A stretch of DNA of 64,000 bases from Schauerella aestuarii (GCF_009866805.1 NZ_SIZW01000043.1:620001-684000); one strand, 5' to 3'; positions 45,436 through 55,948 are shown, counted from the stretch's first letter. The notes: generated by a model from the letters alone, not told the origin. Translations and numbers: made by a program.

Positions 45436-46563
45436 TCAGGATGACGGTTTCATTAGCGGACGGAACAGATCGAAGACCGCCACACAGTGCGATTCCAACG
45501 AGAAGTCGGCGGCACGTTGCGGGCCGCCGGCGGCCAGTTTGGCGCGAGCGGGGGCGTCATCGATCAATCGACGGAAAGCGGCGGCCATGGCGGCCGGGTC
45601 GCTCACTGGCACGAGCACGCCGTAGCGGCCTCGATCCAGAATTTCTCCCGGGCCGGACGGACAGTCCGCCGCGACGATGGGTTTGCCCAAGGCCAGGGCT
45701 TCGACGAGGACGTTGCCGAAGCTTTCGCGCTTGGACGGCAGCACGAACAGATCCGCCGATTCGAGATTCGGAAACGGATTGTCGAGATGGCCGAGAAAAT
45801 TGATTTTCGTTTGCGACGGCTCGCGCGCAATTTGCGCTTCGAGCAGCGCGCGATCGGGGCCGTCGCCGATGATGTCGACGACGACTTCCGGATCGTTCAG
45901 GATGGAGACGGCACTGATCAGCGTGGGATAGTCCTTCGCCTCGACCAGGCGGCCCAGCGCCACGATACGAAAGGTGGGTGACACCGGCATCGCTGCGGCC
46001 ACTTGCACCATCTGGCGCACCAGCTCAAGCGAGATGCCGTTGTAGATGTGATGGCAACGGCCGCGCAGTGCCGGGAACATCGATTCGAGATCGCGGGTCA
46101 CGCCTTGCGATACGCCGACGATGCGGTCATGGCGCCGATAGCAATACGACAGCAGCGCGCGCTTCAAACCGCCGAAACGCGTGGTGGCGTAATGCGTGCT
46201 GGGGCTATTGTGTTCGAAAGCGACGGTGCGGAAGCGGTTGCCCAGCAGCCACTTGATGGGAATGATCATCGCGTTGCACAGCAGACCGTGCGTGCAGACC
46301 ACCTTGGGTTGCTCGCGCTTGACGGTGCGGTACAAACGCCAGGCCACATAGGGCAGGCGTGCCAGCAGTCCGATCGACGACTCGATCACGCCCAGCGCCT
46401 GAACGACCCGGGGGTTGCGCACCGGATAGGCGTCGTCGCGGCCGCGGGCCAGAAAGAGGCCCACCGTGGCGCCGTCCGCCGTGGGCGCATCGACCACGAA
46501 CGAGACGCAACGTCCCACACCGCCCCGATGCAAGTCGGGCGAGACGAAAAGAATATCAAGCAT
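45436..46563 (-). CDS. Glycosyltransferase family 4
   Basis: The 375-residue GT-B enzyme starts MLDILFVSPDLHRGGVGRCVSF, and the C-terminal domain carries the GT4 donor site RIVALGRLVEAKDYPTLISA and SKRESFGNVLVEALALGKPIVAADCPSGPGEIL, with the EX7E glutamates. It should add one sugar of the repeat unit on the cytoplasmic face. ATG 46563 is chosen because it begins the Rossmann strand; upstream frame lies in the polymerase gene. Its start overlaps the end of that gene by 8 bases. Confidence 0.92.
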   Translation of the reverse strand: MLDILFVSPDLHRGGVGRCVSFVVDAPTADGATVGLFLARGRDDAYPVRNPRVVQALGVIESSIGLLARLPYVAWRLYRTVKREQPKVVCTHGLLCNAMIIPIKWLLGNRFRTVAFEHNSPSTHYATTRFGGLKRALLSYCYRRHDRIVGVSQGVTRDLESMFPALRGRCHHIYNGISLELVRQMVQVAAAMPVSPTFRIVALGRLVEAKDYPTLISAVSILNDPEVVVDIIGDGPDRALLEAQIAREPSQTKINFLGHLDNPFPNLESADLFVLPSKRESFGNVLVEALALGKPIVAADCPSGPGEILDRGRYGVLVPVSDPAAMAAAFRRLIDDAPARAKLAAGGPQRAADFSLESHCVAVFDLFRPLMKPSS

Positions 46564-47848
46564 GATGCGCGATCCTGGTATATGCGGGAGCCGGTTGGGC
46601 GGGAGTGGCGCGAGGCCACGTGCGAGCATTGTTCAAGAGCGCCAGGCAGTAAGCCAGGAGAAAGCCGATAAATACCGTTTTGGGGGCATAGGCCAACCCG
46701 CCCGACAGCGAGTCGACGAACAGGTAAACCGGGAAGCACGCCAACAGATAACGGCGATGCAGTTCGAGCGTCGGGTTGCCATAGCTTCTGAGGAGCGAGA
46801 ACATGATCATCAACACGCAGGGCAGCATGATGATGGTGGTGCCCAGAATGCCGAACTTCATCAGGTAGAAGGACCAGGAGTTGTGCGCGAACGTGCTGAG
46901 TTCGAAGCCGTTCTCGCCCATCACCCAGCTGCGAAAGCCCGCGCCCTTGCCCACGATCGGGGCTTCGCGGAAAAACTCCATCTGACCCACGTATTCCTGG
47001 ATCCGCGCGCCGTAGCTGGAGTCGTACTCGAGCTCGCCCACGCTGAAGATCCGCTGGATCAGCACGTCCATGTAGCCGATCGCCCAAAACGCACTCAGTC
47101 CCACCGCCAGCGCGGGGCCAAACAGCGCAATGCCCCGGCGCATGGCGTTGACGCGTCCACCCATCAGCATGGCCAGTCCGATCGCCACGATGGCCTGAAG
47201 ATACTGACTGCGGTTGAGCGAGAACGCCAACGTCATCAACATCAACAGGATCAAGGCGTACGAGGTGCGCGTCTTGATACCGAGTTGCGGGCGGAAGTAC
47301 AAGAGCGAAACGATCGAGAACGGCAGCACCCAGATGCCCAGGCGAACGTTGCGCACCGGGTTGGACACGCTGAAGCCCAAGGCCTGTTCACCCAGGCCGT
47401 ACAGCGCCACGAATACCCCGGCCGCCACCAGGTACCACTGCATCATGCGCAGGGCATGCGGCGTATTGATGTCCTTGTAGCAAAGCAGAGGCATCAAAAG
47501 GAAATAGAACACCACCCGCAGATCGCGGAAGACGTCGCCGGTTTCGATGCCCGGCTGGTTGCCGGCCATGAATAGGCAATACAACACCGCAAAGCCCGCA
47601 AAGGCCAGGATGCCGCCCAATTTGCCGCCAGGCAACTGATAGGCGGACGGCTCGGCCAGGCGAATGAACTTGGCCAGCAGGATGCCGACGAACAGCAAGT
47701 CGTACGGCGAGAGCTTGAATGACCCCACGCCGATGATGAACATCTCTTCGTTCAGGCACAGCGCCGTGAACGCTGCCCATCCTAGAAGCGGCAGGGTCGA
47801 GTATTTATGATAGATGTTCGGCATGGCGGCATTCGCTTTAGTAAGCAT
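46556..47848 (-). CDS. O-antigen/exopolysaccharide polymerase (Wzy-like)
   Basis: The 430-residue protein has about ten to twelve membrane segments and a large periplasmic loop (roughly residues 240-320, GELEYDSSYGARIQEYVGQMEFFREAPIVGKGAGF) containing the Wzy_C-type GKGAGF and HNSWSFYLMKFG patterns. Together with a flippase and WcaJ in the same operon it is best read as the polymerase linking repeat units in the periplasm; a ligase role is less likely. The start may be ATG 47848 or 47824; the former overlaps the upstream gene by 11 bases. Confidence 0.82.
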   Translation of the reverse strand: MLTKANAAMPNIYHKYSTLPLLGWAAFTALCLNEEMFIIGVGSFKLSPYDLLFVGILLAKFIRLAEPSAYQLPGGKLGGILAFAGFAVLYCLFMAGNQPGIETGDVFRDLRVVFYFLLMPLLCYKDINTPHALRMMQWYLVAAGVFVALYGLGEQALGFSVSNPVRNVRLGIWVLPFSIVSLLYFRPQLGIKTRTSYALILLMLMTLAFSLNRSQYLQAIVAIGLAMLMGGRVNAMRRGIALFGPALAVGLSAFWAIGYMDVLIQRIFSVGELEYDSSYGARIQEYVGQMEFFREAPIVGKGAGFRSWVMGENGFELSTFAHNSWSFYLMKFGILGTTIIMLPCVLMIMFSLLRSYGNPTLELHRRYLLACFPVYLFVDSLSGGLAYAPKTVFIGFLLAYCLALLNNARTWPRATPAQPAPAYTRIAHHA

Positions 47849-48755
47849 TCCACGTGTCGCGTCCCACCATCTTGGTGAGCAGCTTGTCCATCAGGTAGGG
47901 GAAGTCGCCCTGGCGTGCGTGCGCGGCGACTTGCGCGGCGCGGCACGACAGGCGAAAGAACGACCCCATTCCAGGTTCCGACTTCTGGATCCGCTCGACG
48001 ATCATCGCGCGTTCGCTGCGATGCACGTCGTCGAGCAGCGCCGTCTTCGTTTCGTCGTGCGACGTGTATACGCCGTACGCGCTGGGCACGACTTTGTTGG
48101 GGCCTTCCTTCAACAAGCGGCTCCACAGCTCGAGATCCATGCAATAGCGCATGCTCTCGTCGATGCTGCCCAGGCGTTCGAACAGATCGCGGCGGAACAG
48201 GGCCGATTGATTGGGGATCGACGCCTTGATGACGGTAAGCTCACGGCGCGTCATGGGCGTGTAGTGCACGCGGCGCAAAACCTTATTGTTGGCATCGGCC
48301 ACCAGCAGGTTGCCGCTCACGATCGAAGGCCGGCCGTGCGAGGCGGCTTCGCCGAGCTTGAGCAGCGCGCCGGGGTAATACAGATCGTCCGAGTTCTGCC
48401 AGCCTACATAATCGCCGGTGGCGCGCGCAAAGCCTTTGTTCAAGGCGTGCGACTGGCCGCGATCCTTGGCGCTTTCCCAGTACGTCAGGTACTTCTCGTA
48501 GCGCTTGATGATCTCGACGCTGCCGTCGGTGGAACCACCATCGATGACGATGAACTCCAGGCGCGGATAGTTCTGGTTGAGCACGGAAAGAATCGTGCGC
48601 TCCAGAAACTTCGCCTGGTTGTACGACGGTGTGATGATGCTGATTTTGGGAAGCCGACCTGCCGGTACGGGTTTGGCGGGCTTGAGACCGCTGACGAAGT
48701 CGACGAGTGTGGCGGTCGTTTCGGCGTGACGCTTGTACATATAAGCCCTCAACAT
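47838..48755 (-). CDS. Glycosyltransferase family 2 (WcaA/WcaE-like)
   Basis: The 305-residue GT-A enzyme begins with a 35-residue lead, then ISIITPSYNQAKFLERTILSVLNQNYPRLEFIVIDGGSTDGSVEII. The QNSDDLYYPGAL motif around residue 120 has the Asp pair that coordinates the metal and sugar nucleotide. It has the general form of family 2 enzymes that extend capsule repeats. It lies between the flippase (6-base gap) and the polymerase, which it overlaps. Confidence 0.9.
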   Translation of the reverse strand: MLRAYMYKRHAETTATLVDFVSGLKPAKPVPAGRLPKISIITPSYNQAKFLERTILSVLNQNYPRLEFIVIDGGSTDGSVEIIKRYEKYLTYWESAKDRGQSHALNKGFARATGDYVGWQNSDDLYYPGALLKLGEAASHGRPSIVSGNLLVADANNKVLRRVHYTPMTRRELTVIKASIPNQSALFRRDLFERLGSIDESMRYCMDLELWSRLLKEGPNKVVPSAYGVYTSHDETKTALLDDVHRSERAMIVERIQKSEPGMGSFFRLSCRAAQVAAHARQGDFPYLMDKLLTKMVGRDTWNAY

Positions 48756-48761
48756 AATTTT

Positions 48762-50075
48762 TTACCGTAAGCCGGGAGAAACAATCGGAGATGCCATCGG
48801 GCGCGTTTCGCGAAACGCCACCCAGATGCCGAGAAGCGTGACCAGTGCATAGAGAATCCGTGCCCAGCCGGCAGCGGGTTCGCCCATCAACGGGACACCA
48901 AAAACCAGGACGCCGATCATCACCAGTCCCGCGCCGCCATTGAGCAGTGCGACCACGCGCGCATTGCCCAGACCGAGCAGCGAGAAGTGCGACGCCACGT
49001 TCAACGACAACAGGCCCGACGCGACGATCAGCAGTTGGAAGGTATGCAAGTGCGCCGTGGCGTCTTCACCGGCCAGCATCCGCAGGAGCGGTCCGGCGAA
49101 GGCCAGGCCGAGCACAGTGCCGATCGCGGAAAGTGCAAAGTTGACCAGCACCATCTTGCGGATTTCACGGCCCGGGGCCACGCCTTCCTTGCTTTGCGAC
49201 AGCAGACGGCTCACGCGCGGCATCGCTTTCTGGAAGAGGGCGACGCATACCGTATGGATGATCTGACCGACTTGCGCCCCGACGGTGTAGATGGCCAGCA
49301 CGGCCGGCCCCAAAAGGCTACCCACCAGCACACGATCGACCGAGCCAAACGCCAACGCGCTCAGGCTGTTGAGCCACGACCAGCGGGAAAAGCGGAAGGC
49401 CGTGCCCATCGCAGGCTTGTCGTAGTGCGGCAGGATGACGCTGCGGCCATGTTGACGTGCAAACAGGTGCATCTTGAGCAGCCCGGTGCACAGCAAGCCC
49501 GCCGCCTGCGCCAGCGCCGTCAAGGCCGGTGACTTCGTCATGAATGCCACCGTGACCGAAATCGCCAGTGCCGCGATGCGCCCGCCGCCCTCGCAGAGCG
49601 CCGTGGCTGAAAAATGCTCGCTGCCCTTGAGGCAGCCGCTGAATAATTGATCGACCTGCTGACCCAGATACACCGCCAGGGCAGGCAGTGCCAACGCGGC
49701 GATCGGCAACCCGCCGAACGTCACATGCGGCCAGAACAACAGAATGGCAAGCCAGGCGATGACGGCGCCGATCGCCACCACGCCCAGCGCCAGGGACACC
49801 AGCGCCACGCTGACGGACGCACCGCGCACGGCGCCGCCTTCTTCGTGCACGCGTTCAGACACCAGTTTCGTGGCGGTGATTGCCGCCCCGAGATTGGCGA
49901 CGTTGCCGAAGCCGGCCAGCGCCAACACCATGGCGAACTGGCCGTAGCCCACCGTGCCCAGCTGCCCGAAGAGCAACGGCACGGCAGCCAACGCCGTCAG
50001 CGGACCGACACCGTACTCCACCAGGCCCCAGAATGACGCATTGCCCTTGAGGGCGCGCCGGATCAAACCAGGCAT
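48762..50075 (-). CDS. wzx: Polysaccharide repeat-unit flippase (Wzx-like)
   Basis: The 437-residue polytopic protein has about 12-14 membrane segments in two halves, typical of the MOP-exporter superfamily. It starts [30 protein letters not shown] and shows [28 protein letters not shown] in the second half. It would flip undecaprenyl-linked repeat units to the periplasm for polymerisation. Its beginning overlaps fcl by 13 bases. The call rests on topology and operon context rather than a specific motif. Confidence 0.85.
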   Translation of the reverse strand: MPGLIRRALKGNASFWGLVEYGVGPLTALAAVPLLFGQLGTVGYGQFAMVLALAGFGNVANLGAAITATKLVSERVHEEGGAVRGASVSVALVSLALGVVAIGAVIAWLAILLFWPHVTFGGLPIAALALPALAVYLGQQVDQLFSGCLKGSEHFSATALCEGGGRIAALAISVTVAFMTKSPALTALAQAAGLLCTGLLKMHLFARQHGRSVILPHYDKPAMGTAFRFSRWSWLNSLSALAFGSVDRVLVGSLLGPAVLAIYTVGAQVGQIIHTVCVALFQKAMPRVSRLLSQSKEGVAPGREIRKMVLVNFALSAIGTVLGLAFAGPLLRMLAGEDATAHLHTFQLLIVASGLLSLNVASHFSLLGLGNARVVALLNGGAGLVMIGVLVFGVPLMGEPAAGWARILYALVTLLGIWVAFRETRPMASPIVSPGLR

Positions 50076-51046
50076 TGCGCTTGATCCACGGTGGGGGCCG
50101 CGCCATGTACCCGGCCGGCCAGGTAGTGCGCATAGGTTTGTGCGATGCCGTCACGCAGACCGGTCTGCGCCTGCCAGCCCAATCCCTGCATGCGCGAGGA
50201 GTCGAGCAGCTTGCGCGGCGTGCCGTCAGGCTTGGTCGCGTCATACACGATCTCGCCGTCGTAACCCACCACTTCGCCGATGATCGTGGCGAGATCCGCA
50301 ATGGTGATATCGCTACCGGCGCCGACGTTATAGACGCCGGCTGCGGCGTCCGATTCGGCCAGCGTCACGCAGGCGCTTGCCAGATCGTCCACATACAGGA
50401 ACTCGCGCAACGGCTTGCCGCTGCCCCACAACGTGACCGTGGGGCTATTGGCTTCGCGCGCTTCGTGAAACTTGCGAATCAAGGCCGGCAGCACATGACT
50501 GTTATTCAAGTCGTAGCTGTCGTTCTCTCCGTAGAGGTTCGTCGGCATGGCGCAGATGTAGCGCGCGCCATGCTGGCGGGCATACGCTTCGCACAGTTTC
50601 AGCCCGGCGATCTTGGCGATCGCGTAGGCTTCATTGGTCGGTTCGAGCGGACCCGTCAACAACGCATCTTCATGCATCGGCTGTTCGGCGTGCTTCGGAT
50701 AGATGCACGACGATCCCAGAAACACCAGGCGCTCCACCCCGGCAGCATGCGCCGCCTGGATGACGTTGGCCTCGATCATCAGGTTGTCGTAGAGAAAATC
50801 GGCCGGATAGGTATCGTTGGCGAGAATGCCGCCTACTTTGGCGGCTGCCAGGTAGACCACGCCGATATTCTCCGTCTCGAAGAACGCCTTGACCTGTGCC
50901 TGATCGATCAGATCGAGCTCGGTACGCGACCGAGTCACGATGTGCTCATATCCGCGCCGGCGCAATTCGCGCACGATGGCGGAACCCGCCATCCCGCGAT
51001 GGCCGGCGACGAAGACGCGCTGTGACGTGAGGCTCATGACCGTCAT
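50063..51046 (-). CDS. fcl: GDP-L-fucose synthase
   Basis: Fcl (WcaG) epimerises and reduces GDP-4-keto-6-deoxy-D-mannose to GDP-L-fucose with NADPH. The 327-residue extended SDR has [11 protein letters not shown] near residue 13, the catalytic Ser/Cys in [15 protein letters not shown] and YxxxK in [12 protein letters not shown], plus [23 protein letters not shown]. It overlaps the gmd stop by 4 bases (ATGA), and its own 3' end overlaps the flippase gene. ATG 51046 or 51037 could be used. With gmd next door it supplies fucose to the polymer. Confidence 0.96.
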   Translation of the reverse strand: MTVMSLTSQRVFVAGHRGMAGSAIVRELRRRGYEHIVTRSRTELDLIDQAQVKAFFETENIGVVYLAAAKVGGILANDTYPADFLYDNLMIEANVIQAAHAAGVERLVFLGSSCIYPKHAEQPMHEDALLTGPLEPTNEAYAIAKIAGLKLCEAYARQHGARYICAMPTNLYGENDSYDLNNSHVLPALIRKFHEAREANSPTVTLWGSGKPLREFLYVDDLASACVTLAESDAAAGVYNVGAGSDITIADLATIIGEVVGYDGEIVYDATKPDGTPRKLLDSSRMQGLGWQAQTGLRDGIAQTYAHYLAGRVHGAAPTVDQAQCLV

Positions 51047-52155
51047 TCCTTGTAGGCGAAGATTTCGTAGCCGTTTTCTTCCACCAGCGCATCGCGCTTG
51101 GCTTCTTTCAGATCGCTCTGGATCATTTCCTTGACCAGTTCGTCGAACGACGTGGTCGGCGTCCAGCCCAGCTTCTCGCGCGCCTTGGTGGGGTCGCCCA
51201 GGAGCGTTTCCACTTCGGTGGGGCGGTAGTAGCGCGGGTCGACGCGCACGATCACCTGACCGCGCTTGAGCTTGTCGAAGGCGGGGCTGAACAGCACGGT
51301 GGCCGTCTCATTCACGCCTTCGCCTTGCCACTCGAGCACGACGCCGAGTTCACGGGCGGCAGCGTTGATGAAGTCACGCACGCTGTATTGCACGCCGGTG
51401 GCGATGACGAAATCTTCCGGTTGATCCTGTTGCAGCATCATCCATTGCATTTCGACGTAGTCGCGGGCATGACCCCAGTCGCGCAGGGCCGACAAGTTGC
51501 CCAGGTGGACGCAATCCTGCAGACCGAGCACGATGCGGGCAAGCGCACGGGTGATCTTGCGGGTCACGAACGTCTCGCCGCGGCGGGGCGACTCGTGGTT
51601 GAACAGGATGCCGTTGCAGGCATACATGCCGTAGGCTTCGCGGTAGTTCACGCACATCCAGTAGGCGTACAGCTTGGCCACGGCATAAGGACTACGCGGA
51701 TAGAATGGCGTCGTTTCCTTTTGCGGCACTTCCTGCACCAGGCCATACAGCTCCGAGGTCGACGCTTGGTAGAAACGCGTCTTTTCTTCGAGCTTCAGGA
51801 TGCGGATCGATTCGAGCAGGCGCAGCGTGCCCAGGCCGTCGGCGTTGGCCGTGTATTCCGGCTCTTCGAACGACACGCCCACGTGGCTTTGCGCGGCCAG
51901 GTTGTAGATTTCGTCGGGTTGCACGGCCTGCACGATGCGCGTCAGGCTGCACGAGTCGGTCATGTCGCCGTGATGCAGCACCAGCTGGCGCGACGATTCA
52001 TGCGGGTCTTGATAGAGGTGATCGATACGGGCAGTATTGAACATCGAAGCGCGGCGCTTGATGCCGTGCACTTCGTAGCCTTTGCCGATAAGCAGTTCGG
52101 CGAGGTACGCACCGTCCTGACCCGTAATACCAGTAATCAACGCCTTTTTCGGCAT
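51043..52155 (-). CDS. gmd: GDP-mannose 4,6-dehydratase
   Basis: Gmd converts GDP-D-mannose to GDP-4-keto-6-deoxy-D-mannose. The 370-residue enzyme shows [25 protein letters not shown] at the N-terminus, the catalytic Thr region [14 protein letters not shown] and YxxxK in [14 protein letters not shown], then [24 protein letters not shown], all diagnostic. The length matches E. coli Gmd. It is downstream of VanZ and manC and upstream of fcl, a complete GDP-fucose branch from GDP-mannose. Confidence 0.97.
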   Translation of the reverse strand: MPKKALITGITGQDGAYLAELLIGKGYEVHGIKRRASMFNTARIDHLYQDPHESSRQLVLHHGDMTDSCSLTRIVQAVQPDEIYNLAAQSHVGVSFEEPEYTANADGLGTLRLLESIRILKLEEKTRFYQASTSELYGLVQEVPQKETTPFYPRSPYAVAKLYAYWMCVNYREAYGMYACNGILFNHESPRRGETFVTRKITRALARIVLGLQDCVHLGNLSALRDWGHARDYVEMQWMMLQQDQPEDFVIATGVQYSVRDFINAAARELGVVLEWQGEGVNETATVLFSPAFDKLKRGQVIVRVDPRYYRPTEVETLLGDPTKAREKLGWTPTTSFDELVKEMIQSDLKEAKRDALVEENGYEIFAYKE

Positions 52156-52164
52156 GATGGTTCC

Positions 52165-52626
52165 TTAGTTCGATCTGCGCGAAACGCGCGTGGAGGGAAT
52201 AGGGCGCTGGCGGGCTGCAGCGCCTTCGAGAGTTCGGGTGATCCGTTGCCACGCCTGGGGCATGGCGGTTCGGATCAGGTGAAGGAAGATTACTGTCCCC
52301 CCTGCACCAATGGCATCGGCCAAAAGGTCTAATAGGCTGGCCGAACGATACGGAACAAAAGATTGGATGGTCTCGTCCACAATGCCTAGGACAAGTGCCC
52401 CCATCCATCCGGCCCAGAACGCGTGCCGGTTGAACGACATGTACAGCAACGCCGCCATGCAGCCGTAGGCCGCAAAGTGCAGATGCTTGTCGCCGAAGGC
52501 CTGGGACATGTCTGCCGCCATGCGCGGCAGATTGCCCAGAACCAGAAGCGTAATGAAGAACAGCGCCAGAATCGGCAGGCAACGACGCGCGCGAATCGGG
52601 TGTAGAACGGGCTCAGACACGACCAT
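52165..52626 (-). CDS. VanZ-like membrane protein
   Basis: The 153-residue protein has four hydrophobic segments and the VanZ-family pattern FGDKHLHFAAYGCMAALLYMSF followed by VLGIVDETIQSFVPYRSASLLDLLADAIGAGGTVIF, with the conserved D-E-Q and D-x-x-x-D residues. VanZ-like proteins are inner-membrane proteins of mostly unknown role. It lies between manC, whose stop it overlaps by 14 bases, and gmd, so it is in the operon. Its part in polysaccharide production is not known. Confidence 0.88.
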   Translation of the reverse strand: MVVSEPVLHPIRARRCLPILALFFITLLVLGNLPRMAADMSQAFGDKHLHFAAYGCMAALLYMSFNRHAFWAGWMGALVLGIVDETIQSFVPYRSASLLDLLADAIGAGGTVIFLHLIRTAMPQAWQRITRTLEGAAARQRPIPSTRVSRRSN

Positions 52627-54061
52627 AGATATCGTCGAAACGGACGATGTCGTCCTCTCCCAGATAAGCGCCCGACTGCACCTCGATCAGTTCCAGCGGG
52701 ATCTTGCCCGGGTTCTCCAGACTGTGGACTTCACCCAACGGTATGTAGGTGGACTGGTTTTCGGTGAGCAGGTAGGTTTTGTCGCCATTGCGGATGCGAG
52801 CCGTACCCGACACCACGATCCAGTGCTCGGCGCGGTGATGGTGCATCTGCGAGGAGAGCTTGGCGCCCGGTTTCACCATGATGCGCTTGATCTGGTAGCG
52901 CGGGCCGGTGCCCACCGAGTCGTACGAGCCCCAGGGGCGCTGCACTTCGCGATGGTGCGTCATTTCGTGGCGATGTTGCGTCTTGAAGAGCTCGACCATC
53001 GGCTTGACGTCTTGCGTGCGATCCTTGTGCACGACCAGCACCGCATCGGCCGTTTCGATCACCACGATGTTTTCCAGTCCGATCGTGGCCACCAGACGAT
53101 GGGTCGAATGGACGAGGCAGTTGTGCGAATCCTTCAGCACGACGTCGCCGCTGACCGAATTGCCGTCGGTCGACTTGGCGGCGATGTCCCAGACGGCATC
53201 CCACGCGCCCACGTCGCTCCACGTGGTCGTGAGCGGAATCACCACGGCCAGCGCCGTATGTTCCATCACGGCATAGTCGATCGAATCGTTCGGGCATGCC
53301 GCAAAAGGCTCGGGTGCCAGGCTGAAGGCGTCGTCGCTGCCGGTGCCCACGGCCACAGCCGCGCGCACCTGGTTCAGGATTTCCGGGGCGTGGCGCGCCA
53401 TTTCGGCCAGAAACGTCGACGCCTTGAAGGCGAAGATGCCGCTGTTCCAGTAATAATCGCCGGAGGCCAGAAACTCGGCGGCGCGGGCGGCGTCAGGCTT
53501 CTCCACGAACTTCTGCACCTTCAGCGCATTGGGCTGAACGCCATCGCTCGCGCTCTGGTCGGCGCCGTGGGCCTGGATATAGCCATAGCCCGTCAGGGGG
53601 GCGGTGGGGACGATGCCGAACGTGACCAGCGCGCCTTCGTTGGCGGCGGTCAGTGCGGCGTCAAACGCCACGGCCAGATTGTCGTCGTCTTCCATGACGT
53701 GATCAGACGGCATCACCAGCAGGATGGGGTCGGCACCATCGCGCATCGCCCGCAGCGCGGCCGCGGTGATGGCGGGGGCGGTGTTGCGGGGCGACGGCTC
53801 GAGCAGGAACTCGACCGGGCCGCCACCGGCTTGCAGCACCTGTTCGGCGGCGATGAAACGGTGGGTTTCATTGCAGACCAGGATGGCGGGGCGGGCGCTG
53901 GGCGCATGCTGCAGTCGCCGCAGGGTGTTCTGCAGCAGGCTGCGGTCGTTCGTCAGGCGGATGAACTGTTTGGGCAACAGTTCACGAGACAGCGGCCACA
54001 ACCGCGAGCCGGATCCTCCGCAGAGGATGACGGGCTGATATTCGGGTAACGGGTTCGTCAT
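52613..54061 (-). CDS. manC: Mannose-1-phosphate guanylyltransferase/mannose-6-phosphate isomerase
   Basis: This 482-residue bifunctional enzyme makes mannose-6-phosphate from fructose-6-phosphate and GDP-mannose from mannose-1-phosphate. The N-terminal nucleotidyltransferase starts VILCGGSGSRLWPLSRELLPKQF, with FVEKPDAARA near residue 160; the C-terminal cupin isomerase has RPWGSYDSVG, HHHRAEHWIVVSGTA and IPLGEVHSLENPGKIPLELIEVQ. ATG 54061 begins MTNPLPEYQ, 5 bases after the gmm stop. The intermediate mannose-6-phosphate to mannose-1-phosphate step needs a phosphomannomutase, and the only candidate in this region (59625) looks defective. Confidence 0.96.
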   Translation of the reverse strand: MTNPLPEYQPVILCGGSGSRLWPLSRELLPKQFIRLTNDRSLLQNTLRRLQHAPSARPAILVCNETHRFIAAEQVLQAGGGPVEFLLEPSPRNTAPAITAAALRAMRDGADPILLVMPSDHVMEDDDNLAVAFDAALTAANEGALVTFGIVPTAPLTGYGYIQAHGADQSASDGVQPNALKVQKFVEKPDAARAAEFLASGDYYWNSGIFAFKASTFLAEMARHAPEILNQVRAAVAVGTGSDDAFSLAPEPFAACPNDSIDYAVMEHTALAVVIPLTTTWSDVGAWDAVWDIAAKSTDGNSVSGDVVLKDSHNCLVHSTHRLVATIGLENIVVIETADAVLVVHKDRTQDVKPMVELFKTQHRHEMTHHREVQRPWGSYDSVGTGPRYQIKRIMVKPGAKLSSQMHHHRAEHWIVVSGTARIRNGDKTYLLTENQSTYIPLGEVHSLENPGKIPLELIEVQSGAYLGEDDIVRFDDIYGRV

Positions 54062-54066
54062 CGCGT

Positions 54067-54561
54067 TCACTCCGTGAAATACGCTTTGGTGTAGGGATGC
54101 ACCGTGGCATCCGTGTTGATCTCGGCGGGAGAAACCCACCGGTAGTCTGTGTGTTGGGCGCGAGGCAACTGCCCCGCATCGCCGTCGAGTCGCACGCGAT
54201 AGGCAAGCACCACGTAATGCGTGCTGGTACCGGCCGTACCGGTGAAGTCGACGTCGTAAAAGTGTTCGTACACACCGGTGAAGCGGGGCAGGGCGCCCGC
54301 GCTCAAGCCGGCGCCGAGTTCTTCGAGCAACAAGCGCTCGAGCGCTTCATCGCGCGATTCGTTTTTCAGGATCCGGCCGCCGGGCACGAACCACCAGTTG
54401 CGCGCCGGCGGATTGCGCCGCAATCCGATCAGGCAGTCGCCGTTGGCGTTCTCGACGATCAGATCGATCGACACCAGTGGCATATGCGCCACAGCCTGTC
54501 GAAAATCGTCATACGCCAAATGGAGGGGGGGCGTGGACGTACGCACGGCGTCAGTAAACAT
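54067..54561 (-). CDS. gmm: GDP-mannose mannosyl hydrolase (Nudix)
   Basis: The 164-residue protein is a Gmm/WcaH-type Nudix enzyme, hydrolysing GDP-mannose (or GDP-glucose) to the sugar and GDP. The modified Nudix box reads GGRILKNESRDEALERLLLEELG near residues 61-83, with the Gmm-specific leucine/arginine changes, and LRRNPPARNWWFVPGG precedes it. It overlaps the wcaJ stop by 11 bases and lies just upstream of manC. In colanic acid loci Gmm sits with gmd and fcl; it probably tunes the GDP-mannose pool. Confidence 0.93.
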   Translation of the reverse strand: MFTDAVRTSTPPLHLAYDDFRQAVAHMPLVSIDLIVENANGDCLIGLRRNPPARNWWFVPGGRILKNESRDEALERLLLEELGAGLSAGALPRFTGVYEHFYDVDFTGTAGTSTHYVVLAYRVRLDGDAGQLPRAQHTDYRWVSPAEINTDATVHPYTKAYFTE

Positions 54562-55948
54562 TCTTGCCCGTCCAACCCGAGAAGGCCGTGCGCATGATGA
54601 TGTGCATATCCATCAGGAACGTCCAATTCTGGATGTAGTAGATGTCGAACTCCACGCGATCGCTCATCTTGCGCAGGGTGTCGGTCTGGCCGCGCAGGCC
54701 GTTGATCTGCGCCCAACCGGTGATGCCGGGTTTGACGCGGTGGCGCATCATGTAGCGCGCCACGATTTCCTTGTATTGCTCGTTGTGCGCCAGCGCATGC
54801 GGGCGCGGACCCACCACCGACATCTCGCCGCGCAGCACATTCAGGAACTGCGGCAGCTCGTCCAGGCTCGTGCGGCGCAGGAACGCGCCCAGCTTGGTGA
54901 CCCGCACATCGTCGCGGGTGGCCTGTGTGACCTGGCCGTGCTCGCTATGCACGGTCATCGTGCGAAATTTGAAGACGTTGAAGACCTGACCATCCACGCC
55001 CAGACGCGGTTGGCGGAAAAACACCGGGCCGCGCGACGTGAACTTGATGGCGGCTGCGATTCCCAGCAGCAACGGCGCCAAAAACAACAATACGCAGGCG
55101 GCGAAGGTGCGATCGAACACTTCCTTGGCCATGCCGCGGATGCCTGAGGCAGGCAGGCTGTTCAGATGGATGGTGGGCATCCCCAGGAAGTCGCCCACGC
55201 GATGGCCGAGCAGTTCGACCGACATCACGTCGGGGATCCAGCGAATCTCAACCAGATCGTGACGCAGATGATGGAGCACTTCCCGCACGCGGGGGCTTGC
55301 TTCCATCGGCAGGGCGATCCAGATCTCGCGCACGGCCTGTTCGTTGACGATGGTGGGCAGATCTTCGAGCGATTCGACGCGCAGCACGCCGGCGGGCAGC
55401 CGCTCATGCTCCTGGGCGAAGATCCCGGCGACCTCATAGCCGGCGCCGCGGTAGCGGTCCACCCGGCGCCAAAGATCGTGCCCCAGCGGGCCGAAACCGA
55501 TGATCAACACCCGCTTCTGATCCATCCCGCGATCGCGGGCGGCACGCATCAGGAAGAAGGCGGCCACACGCATGCCGACCAGTGTGGCGGCGGCCGAAAC
55601 GAACCAGATGCCCGTGGCCAGACGCGAGAGCGTGGCGACCTGGTGAATCAGGAAGGCGATGAAGATGCCTAACGTAAAGATGCAGATCCAGGCGAGCAGG
55701 CTGCGTGCGGCCCATTCTCCCAGGCGTCTACCGCGCCATGAGGCGTATAGACCGAAGGCAGGGAAAAGCGCGAAAGTCGCCATGCTGCATAGATAGGCGA
55801 GGAAGTAATGCAGGGGAGGGACGTTTTGATCGAACTGCCAGCGCGCGGACAGGATGCCCGTGCACAGGACTACGGCCGCGTCCAACGCCCGATACGGGTA
55901 GCCGCGACCGGGCGGACGATGCGAGGCGTCGTTCAACGGCGTATTCAT
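54551..55948 (-). CDS. wcaJ: Undecaprenyl-phosphate glucose phosphotransferase (WcaJ)
   Basis: WcaJ loads glucose-1-phosphate (or galactose-1-phosphate) onto undecaprenyl phosphate, starting each repeat unit. The 465-residue protein has four N-terminal membrane helices, a CoA-binding-like middle domain (RVLIIGFGPLGHDLWRRV) and the C-terminal sugar transferase domain: KEVFDRTFAACVLLFLAP, FFRQPRLGVDGQVFNVFKFRTM and LDELPQFLNVLRGEMSVVGPRP. ATG 55948 has CAGGAG 6 bases upstream; the longer frame is not supported. As first gene of the minus operon it is divergent from wza with 242 bases between. Confidence 0.95.
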   Translation of the reverse strand: MNTPLNDASHRPPGRGYPYRALDAAVVLCTGILSARWQFDQNVPPLHYFLAYLCSMATFALFPAFGLYASWRGRRLGEWAARSLLAWICIFTLGIFIAFLIHQVATLSRLATGIWFVSAAATLVGMRVAAFFLMRAARDRGMDQKRVLIIGFGPLGHDLWRRVDRYRGAGYEVAGIFAQEHERLPAGVLRVESLEDLPTIVNEQAVREIWIALPMEASPRVREVLHHLRHDLVEIRWIPDVMSVELLGHRVGDFLGMPTIHLNSLPASGIRGMAKEVFDRTFAACVLLFLAPLLLGIAAAIKFTSRGPVFFRQPRLGVDGQVFNVFKFRTMTVHSEHGQVTQATRDDVRVTKLGAFLRRTSLDELPQFLNVLRGEMSVVGPRPHALAHNEQYKEIVARYMMRHRVKPGITGWAQINGLRGQTDTLRKMSDRVEFDIYYIQNWTFLMDMHIIMRTAFSGWTGKNVY